DNA from: Monarcha castaneiventris obscurior | Lineage: Eukaryota > Chordata > Aves > Passeriformes > Monarchidae | Length of the DNA stretch: 64,000 nucleotides | NCBI GenBank assembly: GCA_026261815.1 | Contig: JAMPIT010000885.1 | Location: forward strand, 62,001 to 126,000 | Direction of reading: 5' to 3' | In this document: positions 46,401-60,344 of the stretch, one piece after another | Layout of the letters: every line of letters starts with the position of its first letter | Numbering within the stretch: position 1 is the stretch's first letter | Made by a program: the position numbers and the translations under genes | Notes under the pieces: model-generated | What the model was told of the DNA's origin: nothing | What the model saw: only the letters and a program-made list of their open reading frames with translations | The model's database searches: none

Positions 46401-47035
46401 ATGTTACAATTTCCATTCAGCACCTCTAGAGAGAATAATGAGGTCAACCCTCTTTGTCTGAGAAGCGAATGTCCCCACTTCCATCAGCTGCTTCTCACAC
46501 ATCTTGTTCTCCTTGTCCTTCACCAGCTATGGATGAACCAACACAAGACCATGGGAGGTATGGGAGGCATCCCTAAATCACAGGAATTGCTTTCCCATCT
46601 CCAGTGGGAAAGGCCTGGCATACAGACAGGTTTAGAAAGTTGGCAACACGGTACGGAGAGGGAGAAGGTAATGGAAGAGGACACCAGTCACGCCCAGAAG
46701 AGCTGCAAAGCCCAAATGAGTTTGACGTGGCTGAGGGGGAATGAGGTCCCTCTTCATCACACACCCACAAAACCACAGTACACCACTGACACCCTGATGT
46801 CATCCCACCTCTCCAAAGCTCTGGTCACATCTTCACCTCCCCCGACAAACATCAACAACACCCTTTAGTCTCTAATACTCACACTTAAAAGCTAGTGCCA
46901 AGGTCATGGCCTCAAGAGCAGGACATGACACTGAAGAGTTGTGGGAAGCAAAACACTCCCCACCAAAGGACTTGCCAGGCCTGCAAAATGCCCCAAGGCC
47001 ATGGGACAAGACAGTCCCGCCCATCCACGACCAGC

Positions 47036-47042
47036 ACAAAAG
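47036..47042 (+). promoter_or_regulatory. FK15 TATA position, mutated (ACAAAAG)
   Basis: CCAGCACAAAAGCC: same T-to-C loss of the TATA box as FK12. Exon 1 ends at 47112 (CAAG|GTGAGC). Confidence 0.8.
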
Positions 47043-47315
47043 CCGGCCCAGAGCCTCTCTCCCTCACACACTTCTCCTCACACCTTCTCCTCCTGCTCCT
47101 GCCAACAGCAAGGTGAGCCTCAAGCCCCTGACCCTCCTGCTCCTGCCCTCTGGCCCCTCTCTTCCAGGACACTCAGCCCCAGCCTCAGCAGCCCTCAGAG
47201 CTCCCAAAAACCCCACCACAGCCTCCACAATCCCTCACCCTCCCGCATCACTGCCCCTTGCATCCCCACTCCCCTGCCATGCCTCTCTCTTCCAGGGACA
47301 CCCCACACCGCATCC

Positions 47316-47642
47316 ATGGCCTGCTACGACCTCTGCCGCCCCTGCGGACCCACCCCGCTGGCCAACAGCTGCAACGAGCCCTGTGCCCGCCAGTGCCAGG
47401 ACTCCAGCGTCGTCATCAACCCTTCCCCTGTGCTCATCACCATGCCAGGACCCATCATGACCTCCTTCCCCCAGAACACCGCCGTCGGATCCACCTCCTC
47501 GGCTGCTGTTGGTAGTGAACTCAGTGCCCAGGGACAGCCCATCTCTGGGGGCTTTGGCTTCGGCCTTGGCTATGGGCTGGGCTATGGCTACGGGCTGGGA
47601 GGCCTGGGCTGCTATGGCAGAAGGGGCGGCTACACCTGCTAA
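47316..47642 (+). CDS. FK15 feather beta-keratin
   Basis: 108 residues: MACYDLC with CARQ (as FK1 and FK2, unlike its neighbours' CVRQ), DSSVV, LITMPG, end RRGGYTC. The leader, intron length and mutated TATA match FK12, but the head codons (CCCGCCAG) match FK1/FK2. Intron 47113-47295; AATAAA at 47787. Intact frame. Confidence 0.95.
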   Translation: MACYDLCRPCGPTPLANSCNEPCARQCQDSSVVINPSPVLITMPGPIMTSFPQNTAVGSTSSAAVGSELSAQGQPISGGFGFGLGYGLGYGYGLGGLGCYGRRGGYTC

Positions 47643-47786
47643 GGGCCCTCGGCACCATCCCTGACACCACCAGCTTCGGGCTCTGGCAAGAGCTCCTGCA
47701 AGCAAAGCACCTCAGGTGATGGGAACCCTGCTTGCACCTCTCACCTTATCCCATCAGCTTCCTCTTCCGAGTCATTTTTTCACCTC

Positions 47787-47792
47787 AATAAA
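47787..47792 (+). terminator. FK15 polyadenylation signal
   Basis: AATAAA in CACCTCAATAAATTTTTC. Confidence 0.8.
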
Positions 47793-48399
47793 TTTTTCTT
47801 GCATCAAAGCCTGAGATGCCTCCTCTTGTTTTTCAATTCCAGTGGTCTCACATCATTACCCAGCACAATGTCAGCACTCAGCTGGACATTATGTCCGATG
47901 GGAAAAGGAGCCAAGAACCCTTCTTAGCTAATATGTCCCCACCAGAAATAACCAAGGCTTACATGGGAAAAAAGAAAGAGCGGGGACCTTCCAGAACATG
48001 ACACAAGCCCATCACCTAAACACCAATGGCATTGACACAACAATTCTCTCCAGGGCACTGCTCTGCCCAAGTCTCTCTATGCCAGCGCACACCTGAAAAA
48101 TTCTCTTCCCAGAAGGCCTCTGGAATCCTCCCAGCCAACAGAGGAACAAGAGCATCCACATAGGCAGGAACTCTGCAGTGTAAGTGCTTCCATCCCCTCT
48201 GCTCAAAGAGGCCCAGCAAGAGCAGGATTTCCTGGACTAGGGTCAGTGCGGTTTTGGAGCTCCCAGGAGATGAACCCCATGATCTCCTACATTCTGTGAC
48301 CACCCACACCCACAGAAAAATGCTTGCCTCCTTTGCCCATGGAATTCCACCTGTTTTCACTTGTGCACTTGTCCCCTTTTCCTTCATCGGTGCAGTGCT

Positions 48400-48980
48400 G
48401 AGAACACCTGGGCTCCCACACACTCGTGACAACCCCCTGAACATCCTTGTCTCCTGAGAGACCCAGCTCTCAGTTTCTCCTCTAGGAAAGGTTCTCCAGC
48501 CCATGCAGTATCTGGGGGTCCTCAGCTGGTCTTTGTTCAGTACCCCCTTGGGCTTCTTCACCTGTGGAGACCAGAACTGTCCACTCCACCCTACATGGAA
48601 TCCCACCAGTGCTCTAAAGAGAGGAAGGGCCACCTCTCCAGGCTTCAAAGCAACAACTCTCTGAAATCCATCGCGGACACTGGTGACACCCTTTGAAGGA
48701 AAGCTCCACTGTGATCTTGGGGTCTCTTTGCTCTCCACCAGCACTAGAGGGTCACGTTCAGCAAAGCTGCTTTCCAGACGCTCAGCCCACAGCAACACCT
48801 GGGGCCAAGTTCTATCCGTGCCCCGATGCAGAACTTCACATTTCCCACTCTGGAAATGCAGGAGATCCCTTTAACCCGCTGACTCCAGGTCTCTCTGACT
48901 GGTAGAACAACCAAGTGCTGCCTCAGCCACTCCACCATCTCCCAGCTCACTGAGGGGCTAACAGTCCCACTGCCCACGTG
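48400..48980 (-). repeat. CR1 LINE remnant (spacer 15)
   Basis: Near-identical to spacers 12 and 13, with the third copy of the 260-codon antisense frame (48016-48798). Confidence 0.6.
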
Positions 48981-49319
48981 GAATGGAAGAGTCCAGGCAC
49001 TCACACCTGGAAAAGATGCAAAGCCCAGACCAGCCTGACGGAGCTGGGATAGTTTGGGACCCCTCTTCACAACACACCCGCAAACCCAAATCCATGAGTT
49101 CCACAGGCTGACCTCACTGATGACATCCCACATCGCCAAAGTATTGGTCATGTCTTCAGCCCTCTTTAACACATTCCATCAAGACCACCCTTTGGTCTCA
49201 AATACTCACACTTTAAAGGAGGAATGACCACAATGGAAGGGTCAGCTCCTCACACAGGGCACTGCTGCAAAGGCCAGAGCAGCCTGACCGGGCTGTGATG
49301 GAACAGGGCTCCTCTTCCC

Positions 49320-49580
49320 AACACACCCACAAACTAAACCCCACAAGTGCCACAAAATTACCCCACTGATGACACCCATGTTTTCCCTAGGCTTCTGTTG
49401 TATATTCTGGTTTCTCTGACACACAACTCCCAAGCAAATCCTCCCAAATAGCAACTCTCACTTTAAAGCTGCTGCCAAGGGCAGAGGGACATGGCCTCAA
49501 GAGCAGCACATGACACTGCAGAATTCTTGGAAGAAAAACACTCCCAACTTCATGACTCGCCAGCCTGGGCCAGACAAAAC
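49320..49580 (+). repeat. Distal promoter-upstream block (FK16 unit)
   Basis: TTACCCCACTGATGACACCC through GACTCGCCAGCCTGGGCC; same truncation point as the other distal copies. Confidence 0.6.
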
Positions 49581-50220
49581 TGATGCTACAATTTCCATTC
49601 AGCACCTCTAGAGAGAATAATGAGGTCAACCCTCTTTGTCTGAGAAGTGAATGTCCCCACTTCCATCAGCTGCTTCTCACACATCTTGCTCTCCTTGTCC
49701 TTCACCAGCTATGGATGAACCAACACAAGACCATGGGAGGTATGGGAGGCATCCCTAAATCACAGGAATTGCTTTCCCATCTCCAGTGGGAAAGGCCTGG
49801 CATACAGACAGGTTCAGAAAGTTGGCAACACGGTACGGAGAGGGAGAAGGTAATGGAAGAGGATACCTGTCACCCCCAGAAGAGCTGCAATGCCCAGACG
49901 GGCCTGATGTGGCTGTGGGGGAATGAGGTCCTTCTTCATCCCACACCAACAAAACCACAGCACATCACTGACACACTGATGACATCCCACCTCTCCAAAG
50001 CTCTGGTCACGGCTTCAGTCCTTCTTGACAAGCATCATCATCACCAAGCTTTGGCCTTTATTACTTACATTTAAAAGCTGCCGCCAAGGTCATGGCCTCA
50101 AGAGCAGGACATGACACTGAAGAGTTGTGGGAAGGAAACACTCTCCACCACAGGACTGGCCAGGCCTGAAGAATGCCCCAAGGCCATGGGACAAAGTTGT
50201 CCCGCCCATCCAGGACCAGC

Positions 50221-50227
50221 ATAAAAG
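50221..50227 (+). promoter_or_regulatory. FK16 TATA box
   Basis: ATAAAAG; GC-box position CCCGCCCATCC. Exon 1 ends at 50297 (CAG|GTGAGT), the donor form of FK7-FK10. Confidence 0.85.
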
Positions 50228-50493
50228 CCAGCCCAGAGCCTCTCTCCCTCACACACTTCTCCTGACGCCTTCTCCTTCTGCTCCTGTCAACAACCAGGTG
50301 AGTCTCAAGCCCCTACCCCTCCTGCTCCTGCACCCCTGGACCCTCTCTGCCAGCATGCTCAGCCCTCACACCTCCCCACAGCCCCACAACAGCCTCCACA
50401 ATCCCTCACCCTCCTGCATCACTGACCCTTGCACCCTCACACCCCTGCCCTGCCTCACACCCTTCTCTTCCAGGGACCCTCCACACCACACCC

Positions 50494-50820
50494 ATGGCCT
50501 GCTACGACCTCTGCCGCCCCTGTGGACCCACCCCGCTGGCCAACAGCTGCAACGAGCCCTGTGTCCGACAGTGCCAGGACTCCAGTGTCGTCATCAACCC
50601 TTCCCCGGTGCTCATCACCATGCCAGGACCCATCATGACCTCCTTCCCCCAGAACACCGCCGTCGGATCCACCTCCTCGGCTGCTGTCGGCACTGAACTC
50701 AGTGCCCAGGGACAGCCCATCTCTGGGGGCTTTGGCTTCGGCCTTGGCTATGGCCTGGGCTATGGCTATGGGCTGGGAGGCCTGGGCTGCTATGGCAGAA
50801 GGGGCGGCTACATCTGCTAA
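50494..50820 (+). CDS. FK16 feather beta-keratin (last of array)
   Basis: 108 residues: MACYDLC/CVRQ, DSSVV, LITMPG, Thr at 67 (TELSAQ, otherwise only in FK2), end RRGGYIC. It has the shortest intron (50298-50473, 176 bp), with a deletion of the CCCCAGCCTCAGCAG segment. AATAAA at 50969. Intact. No keratin sequence follows downstream apart from a short intron-like piece inside GFUS. Confidence 0.95.
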   Translation: MACYDLCRPCGPTPLANSCNEPCVRQCQDSSVVINPSPVLITMPGPIMTSFPQNTAVGSTSSAAVGTELSAQGQPISGGFGFGLGYGLGYGYGLGGLGCYGRRGGYIC

Positions 50821-50968
50821 GGGCCCTCAGCACCATCCCTGACACCACCAGCTCGGGGCTCTGGCAACAGCTCCTGCAAGCAAAGCACTTTGCATGATGG
50901 TTGCCCTACCTGAACCTCCCATGGGTTCCCTTCTCCTCGTTGCTCCTGTCTGTTCATTCTTTTGCCTC

Positions 50969-50974
50969 AATAAA
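50969..50974 (+). terminator. FK16 polyadenylation signal
   Basis: AATAAA in GCCTCAATAAAAGTTTTC. Confidence 0.8.
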
Positions 50975-50989
50975 AGTTTTCCTGCAGCA

Positions 50990-53670
50990 AAGCCTGAGAT
51001 GCCTCCTGTTCTTCTACCAGAGCCCCTGGAGCTACACCCAGCAACAGGTACTTTGCTCCCAGCCTAAATACCTGCAGTCTCTGGGACACCATCTTCACTG
51101 TCAGTGGGGTGCCAGGACTACCCACGGAAGGGGTGCCCATGTCCTTGTCCCTTCTTCTTGCAAGGGCCTTGGGTCCCACAGTTTCCAGATCATCACACAC
51201 CTTTCTCTGGGTTCCTCAGCTGACCCAGGTGATGGTCACTGTTGCATTGTCCATCTGGCTGGATGGTCCCCATTCCACCTCTCTGGGAGTCTCCAGGCCA
51301 GAACCTCACCTGGTTATGAGGTCTTCAACAGATCCCTGATGGAGATCCCCCTTCCCCTCCTCACTGCAGGGTCCCATTCAGGGGGTCTCTGGGCCACCCT
51401 CCTCCCTCTTCAGGCTCCCTGGATCATCTGTGACAGTGACCCCAAGCCACCAACCCTCTGCTCTGAGGTCACACAACAAGTCCCCATTATGACTCGACTC
51501 CCACCAAGTCACTGTTGATTCCTGATGGATAGCATGGAGACCTGGGAACAAGGTGCAGGAACAAGCCTGTGACCCTGCTGAGAAGATGGTGCCCCTCGTG
51601 CCACCTTCCTGCCTCTTTGCCTCCCGATTTCGACATCCCAAGATGGATTTTTGGGTCATAAAGATCTTCGCTCTCCCCAAATTGCTTCTCACCAGTGACG
51701 TTCACTGTTTCTCCTCCTTTGATGTGGTTTTTTTTCGCTGTACAAAGGCTCCCAGCAAACAGGTGAGCTCTGGGCTGACACACGAGTTCAAAGTCTCCAG
51801 GGCTATTGGCAGCACTAAAATATTCATCAAAAGCAAATTAAAATAACATCTCTGGAGCAGCTGGAGCCCAGGGAGACGGAGAACTCCATGCACAGCTGGA
51901 TTTGGTTCAAAGAGAAAGAGTTTGCTGAGGAACAAAGCCCTTCCCTAAAACCAAAACTGAACACCCCCTGCCTCTGAGCTGGGAAAGGAGACAGGGAATG
52001 GGTTTGGATCTGTTTGGCCTTTTTATTTCTTGCTTTTGTGTAAACAGTGCATTTCCCCTGGTTGGCCTTGAGGCACAAACTTCAGCTCATCTTAAAGTAA
52101 AGTCTATCCCATAAAAAGACAGATTCAAGTAATCCGTACTCTTATATTCATTCACCTTGGAGTTCATCCAGCTTGACATCAACCCTTGGACTGAAACAGG
52201 AGCAGAATTTCACCTTCCCAAAGTCCTGGGACATGCCCGAGCAGCCAGGCCCAGCGGGATGTCTGCCTCATCCTCCGGAGCCTGTCTCATCCCAAACCTG
52301 CGCCAGAGACGCTCTTTTTGGGCACAGTCAGCTCACGTGGGCTCCAGGGAGCACTGGGAGGAGGCTCAGATCCACATTGCCCTGTGCCCACATTCCTCTC
52401 TCCCATCCATCCACCCTGGGAAATTCAGGTCCCTTGGGTTGCCCCCTGCCCAGTTTCTCCACACCCCATCCAAGGAGACCCCCAAGCAGGTGAGATGTGC
52501 TGGAGGGAAAATACGTGGCACCACTTCCAGTGTCTCTCCCGTTGGGATTCACACCCACCCAGCCAGGATCCCACTCCCAAAATAACCCCAAACCCCCTCA
52601 TGGAGCAGTGGCAGGTTGGTCTCCCTCCTCCAGAGGTCTGGACTGGACAAGACCAAATCCAAAATGGTGACGGGAAGAACATCCTCATGCAGCAACTTTT
52701 CCCAATCCCATGAAAAGGGTTTCTTGGAATATCTGTGGCCATCGCCCCCACCTCCGTCTTCCCCCTCTGTGCTTTTGGGTAACTCCCATTGCCAAAGGGC
52801 TGCACGTTGTGGGAAGCACCTCCCAATCTCTATGGAAACAGGCACAGGCCATCCTGTGGGACAGGGCCTGGAACAGGGGTCACTGCAGCTGTACTGCTCC
52901 CTAAAAAAGAGCCACAAAGCCGGAATTTTAGCGGGAAAGGGATGCTTAGAGCTGGCGCGTCTCACCTGGGCTCCTGGAGCTTGGCTGCAGCTGTAAAGCA
53001 TCATCCATCCCCAGAGAGCTTCCACCTGGGAATCTCATTCCCATCTGCCCCACTTTCCTACGGGCATGGGGAGGGCAGAGCAGGGAGTGGGGCTGGACCC
53101 AAAACCGGGCCCGTTCCAAAGAAATAGGTCACCCACAAAGAGGCCTCGTTATGGAAACGACGCCTCACCACGAAGCAGCGGTTCTCCAACAGGATCTGGC
53201 CAAGCCACCCAAGCTTTATCCCGCCGGCTGGAAGGTCCTGGGATGTCTTCTGGATCATGTCACGCCGACGCCCTGCCCAGATGAGCTAATGGGTCTGGCT
53301 CCAGGCTTTGATCCTTAAATCCCAAGGCCTTGTTAGATAATATCAGAAGCCTGGGTGATATTTCATTAACAAACGAGTCCAATCCCATGTGGTCGCCGCA
53401 ACTTTATCCCTTTCCCCTGTGATCTTCCCTCGTGCTCCGACATTTCTCTGGTAATTAGCCCCAGAATTAGCATATTGAAGCTCCAAAATTACTACATTTA
53501 ATGCAACACCGTGGTTATTCAAGTGCTGTCACAGCAGCTCTTGGCTGCACCACCTCCCAGCAATTCCTTGGCCGAAATACGGGTTTATCCCTAATTAGTC
53601 TCCCAGAACTTGCAGGAGGCAGCAGGAAGATCTTATCCTCCCACAAGCACATGGAAAACCTTCCTTGGCT
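50990..53670 (+). other. Intergenic stretch between keratin array and GFUS
   Basis: About 2.7 kb with no recognisable gene. Open frames here have no consistent codon pattern and no plausible splice structure. An A/T-rich part at about 53320-53510 has GATAA, ATTAGC and TAATTAG motifs and looks like possible regulatory sequence. Confidence 0.5.
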
Positions 53671-53677
53671 TTTTCCC

Positions 53678-53800
53678 CCCATCCCTGGGAGTGTTCAAGG
53701 CCACGCTGGAGCAACCTGGTCTAGTGGAAGGTGTCCCTGCCCATGGTGGAGGGGTTGGAACGGGATGATTTTTATTTACAGGAATGGTTTTATTCCAACC
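53678..53800 (+). repeat. CR1 LINE 3' end, sense
   Basis: 'ccctgggagtgttcaaggcca', 'gagcaacctggtctagtgg', 'aaggtgtccctgcccatgg' and 'ggggttggaac' are the CR1 3' end on the + strand. It is better preserved than the CR1 in the array. Confidence 0.8.
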
Positions 53801-54309
53801 CAAACCCTTTTATTCCGTAATTTCACCACGAAGTGAGGTGGAAGCGTGGATGCAGCTGGATCTGACTCATCCCAACATCAACGTGAGGTTTCTTCTTGCC
53901 AAACCCCAGTGTCTCGGGGAGGATGCAGGACAGACGTGGAATTAGATGGCATGGAGAAGGAGCTTCAGTGTCCATCCCTGGCTCTTTCCCAAAGGAAAAG
54001 GGCACATTTCCAGGTCTCACCCAGGAGAAGAGGAATTAAAAACTGATATTCTACTACTCCTTGACACTGGGGCTATCCAGGGCTTTGGGGGAGGAAAGTG
54101 GGAATTCCTGGCAGGGCCTCCCTTAATTCCACTTTCAAAATTTTAATTTAGAGCAAAGCCCTGGCTTTGCCTCACAAAAATCCCGAAGGAAAATCCTGCT
54201 GGAAGTGAGGGTGGAGGGAATGCCTTCAAAACCATCCCCCACCAGCAGGAAAGCTCTGCTCATTTTTAATCTGGGCTTAAGTGCATTAAAGGTGATTAAA
54301 ACGTTTTCA

Positions 54310-54712
54310 CATCGAAATCCCTTTTGATGACCCCCCCCTTTGGAGGGGGGAGCGGAACTGGGAATCCCCTTTCCCTGCACCCCCTTCCCTTTCCTGCATC
54401 CCCTTCCCATGAATCCCCTCAAAACCCCTGCATCCCCTTCCTTTCCCCCTGCACCCTCTTTCCTGCCCTTGCACCCCCTTCCCATCCGCCCTTCCCTGTC
54501 CCTGCACCTCCATTCCCTTCCTTGCATCCCCCTTTTTCTTCCCCAATTCCTTTTCCCTGCACCTCCTTCCCTCCCCCTGCACCTCATTTCCCTACCCGCA
54601 CCCCCTTCTCTTTCCCTGCACCTCTTCCTTCCCTGCACCCCCTTCCCTTATCCCTCTTCCCTTCCCTAAATCCCTTCTCCTGCACCGCCTTCCCTTCCCT
54701 GTTCCCGGGAAG
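54310..54712 (+). repeat. Pyrimidine-rich tandem repeats upstream of GFUS
   Basis: Degenerate repeats of CCCTTCCCTGCACC-type units, nearly all C/T on the + strand. Length and degeneracy suggest a minisatellite; the strand asymmetry could favour triplex DNA. Long open frames on both strands are a by-product. Confidence 0.7.
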
Positions 54713-54713
54713 G

Positions 54714-54727
54714 ACTACATTTCCCGA
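54714..54727 (+). promoter_or_regulatory. GFUS promoter element ACTACATTTCCC
   Basis: ACTACATTTCCCGA matches the conserved ACTACAnnTCCC promoter motif bound by ZNF143-type factors, found near start sites of housekeeping genes. It marks the edge of the CpG-rich region. Confidence 0.65.
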
Positions 54728-54739
54728 CGAGCCAAGCGG

Positions 54740-55109
54740 CAGCGCCCGGTGACGGCTGCGGAAGAAGCCGAGCGCAGCCGAACCGAGACGAGCCCCCACC
54801 GGGCCGACACGAACCGAGCCGAGCGAAGCCGAACTCAGCCGAGTCCTCAACGAGCTGACCCGAGTGACCCCGAATACAGCCGAGCCGAGAGGAACCGAAC
54901 GCGAGCGAACGTAGCCGAGCCCCCACTGAGCCCCGTCGAGTAGAGCCGAGCACAGCCGAATCTAGCCGAGCCCCCACCGAGCCTCGCCGAGTAGAGCCGA
55001 ACACAGCCGAGCCTCCCCCGACCCAACCCGAACCTGCACCGAGCCGAGCGCGGCCGAACTCAGCCGAGCGCACCCGAGCGCACCCGAGTGGCCCCGACTC
55101 CAACCGAGG
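54740..55109 (+). other. GFUS noncoding exon 1 / CpG island
   Basis: CpG-rich sequence dominated by repeats of CCGAG/AGCCGA, ending in ACCGAGG|GTGAGACG, a good donor at 55109/55110. The transcription start is not determined. Intron 1 would be 55110-55961. Confidence 0.55.
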
Positions 55110-55139
55110 GTGAGACGCGCCCCTCACCCCATTCGGGGA

Positions 55140-55690
55140 TATTTGGGGGGGGACAGGAGCCCCCCCAGGCCTGGGGAGAGGAGAAGCGGGGGGTCCCCAA
55201 AGTGGGGGGACAGGTCGGAGGGGAGGGCAGGGGTGCGGGGACGTGGGAGGTTGTGGGTTGGGAGGGGGTTCGGGGAGATTGGGGTGCAGGGAGTGGGGAT
55301 TTGGGGTGTAGGGGAGGTAGGGGGGGTTAGGACTGGGTGCAGAGCTGGGATTTGGGGTGCAGTGCTGGGGTTTGAGGGGCAGGGGAGGCGTGGGATGCCA
55401 TGCTGCGTGCAGAGCTGGGATTTGGGGTGCAGGGGAGGCTTAGGTTGCAAACATAGGAATTGGGGTTCGGGGGGAGCTCTGGGGTGCAGACCCCGTTCTC
55501 AGAGGGAGATTTGGGGTACAGAAAGAAATCTGGGGCGCAGGGGGAGATCTGGGGTGCAGACACCCAGGGCTTGGGGTCCAGGAATAGATCTGGGGTGCAG
55601 CGGGAGGTTTGGGGTTTGGGAGGCGATTTGGGGTTTGGGAGGCGATTTGGGGGTGCACAGGGAGATTTGGGGCACACACCTGGGGGTGCA
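55140..55690 (+). repeat. G-rich minisatellite in GFUS intron 1
   Basis: Imperfect repeats around GATTTGGGGTGCAGGGG with many runs of four or more G on the + strand, hence G-quadruplex potential. Confidence 0.7.
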
Positions 55691-55929
55691 GGTGCCCCTC
55701 CCTTTCCAGAGGCCGGGCAGTGCCACGTGGCAGGTCCGGCCCCAGCCCAGGTAGCTTCCAAGCTGAGGAGTCTCAGCCCCGTCACAGCCAAACACGCCCC
55801 TTTTTCCACTTCCCTTTTTTTTGCCAGAAATGCAGGAATTCCCCCCCCGCCCCCCCCCCAAAAAAACCTGCTCCCACCTGCCTGGGATGTGGATGATGCC
55901 CACACCAGGGTGGGTCCATCCCGAGGTGA

Positions 55930-59713
<3,784 letters not shown>

Positions 59714-60040
59714 CGGGCACCGGGACTGGCATTGCCCGGCACCGGGATCATCCTCTTCAACTCAGGGTTGTCCTTTGCTGGGGCAGAGGACGGGGCTGGG
59801 GGGGTGACAGTGACATTTCCAAAGTAAAAATGGGAGCCTGGGGAGCAGCTCCCACATTCCTGCCCCACTGCTGGGAGCGGCGCGGGACGCCCGGGGGCAG
59901 GGGGGAGGAAGGTCGGGGCATCCCAAAACGATCCCAAATTAAGTGGTAGGAGCCAACTGGAGCCATCCCCTTGGCCGTTTCCAAGAGGGTGGTGGCTCTG
60001 AGTTGTTAACGAGTTACGCTAATTACCTGCAATTAGGCAT

Positions 60041-60046
60041 AATAAA
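60041..60046 (+). terminator. GFUS polyadenylation signal
   Basis: AATAAA in GGCATAATAAAGGG, 328 bases after the GFUS stop codon. The convergent gene's own signal is 145 bases further on. Confidence 0.75.
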
Positions 60047-60190
60047 GGGAAGGCAATCAGGATTCCAGGGCATGGAAATGGCAGCAGGGAATTTGCTGTT
60101 GGCTCTTGGCACATGGGGACGATCCCACAGCCCCCCAGTCTCAGGATAGGAGAGACCAGAATGGGAAAGACTCCAGCTGTAAATGTGGCA

Positions 60191-60196
60191 TTTATT
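60191..60196 (-). terminator. Polyadenylation signal of the minus-strand gene
   Basis: TTTATT on the + strand (AATAAA on the minus strand), about 150 bases after the minus-strand stop at 60345. The two 3' UTRs end within about 110 bases of each other. Confidence 0.65.
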
Positions 60197-60344
60197 AAAA
60201 TATATGCAAATAGCATAAAACGGGTGGGATAATGAACATCAGCCCTGTACCTACAGCTAGTGGCATCCTTAGGGTCCATGTTCTCCACCAGGATCTGGAA
60301 GGGTCATAAAAAGGGTTAAAACCCCTCTGGGAGGGGATAGAGGG

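Noticed and set aside
50901..51518. 205-codon frame after FK16
   Set aside because: Begins in the FK16 3' UTR, has no domain signature or splice structure; composition-driven.
54135..54638. 167-codon frame with GRKRGMQGRE-like repeats on the minus strand
   Set aside because: Translation of the pyrimidine-rich repeat upstream of GFUS; no gene context.
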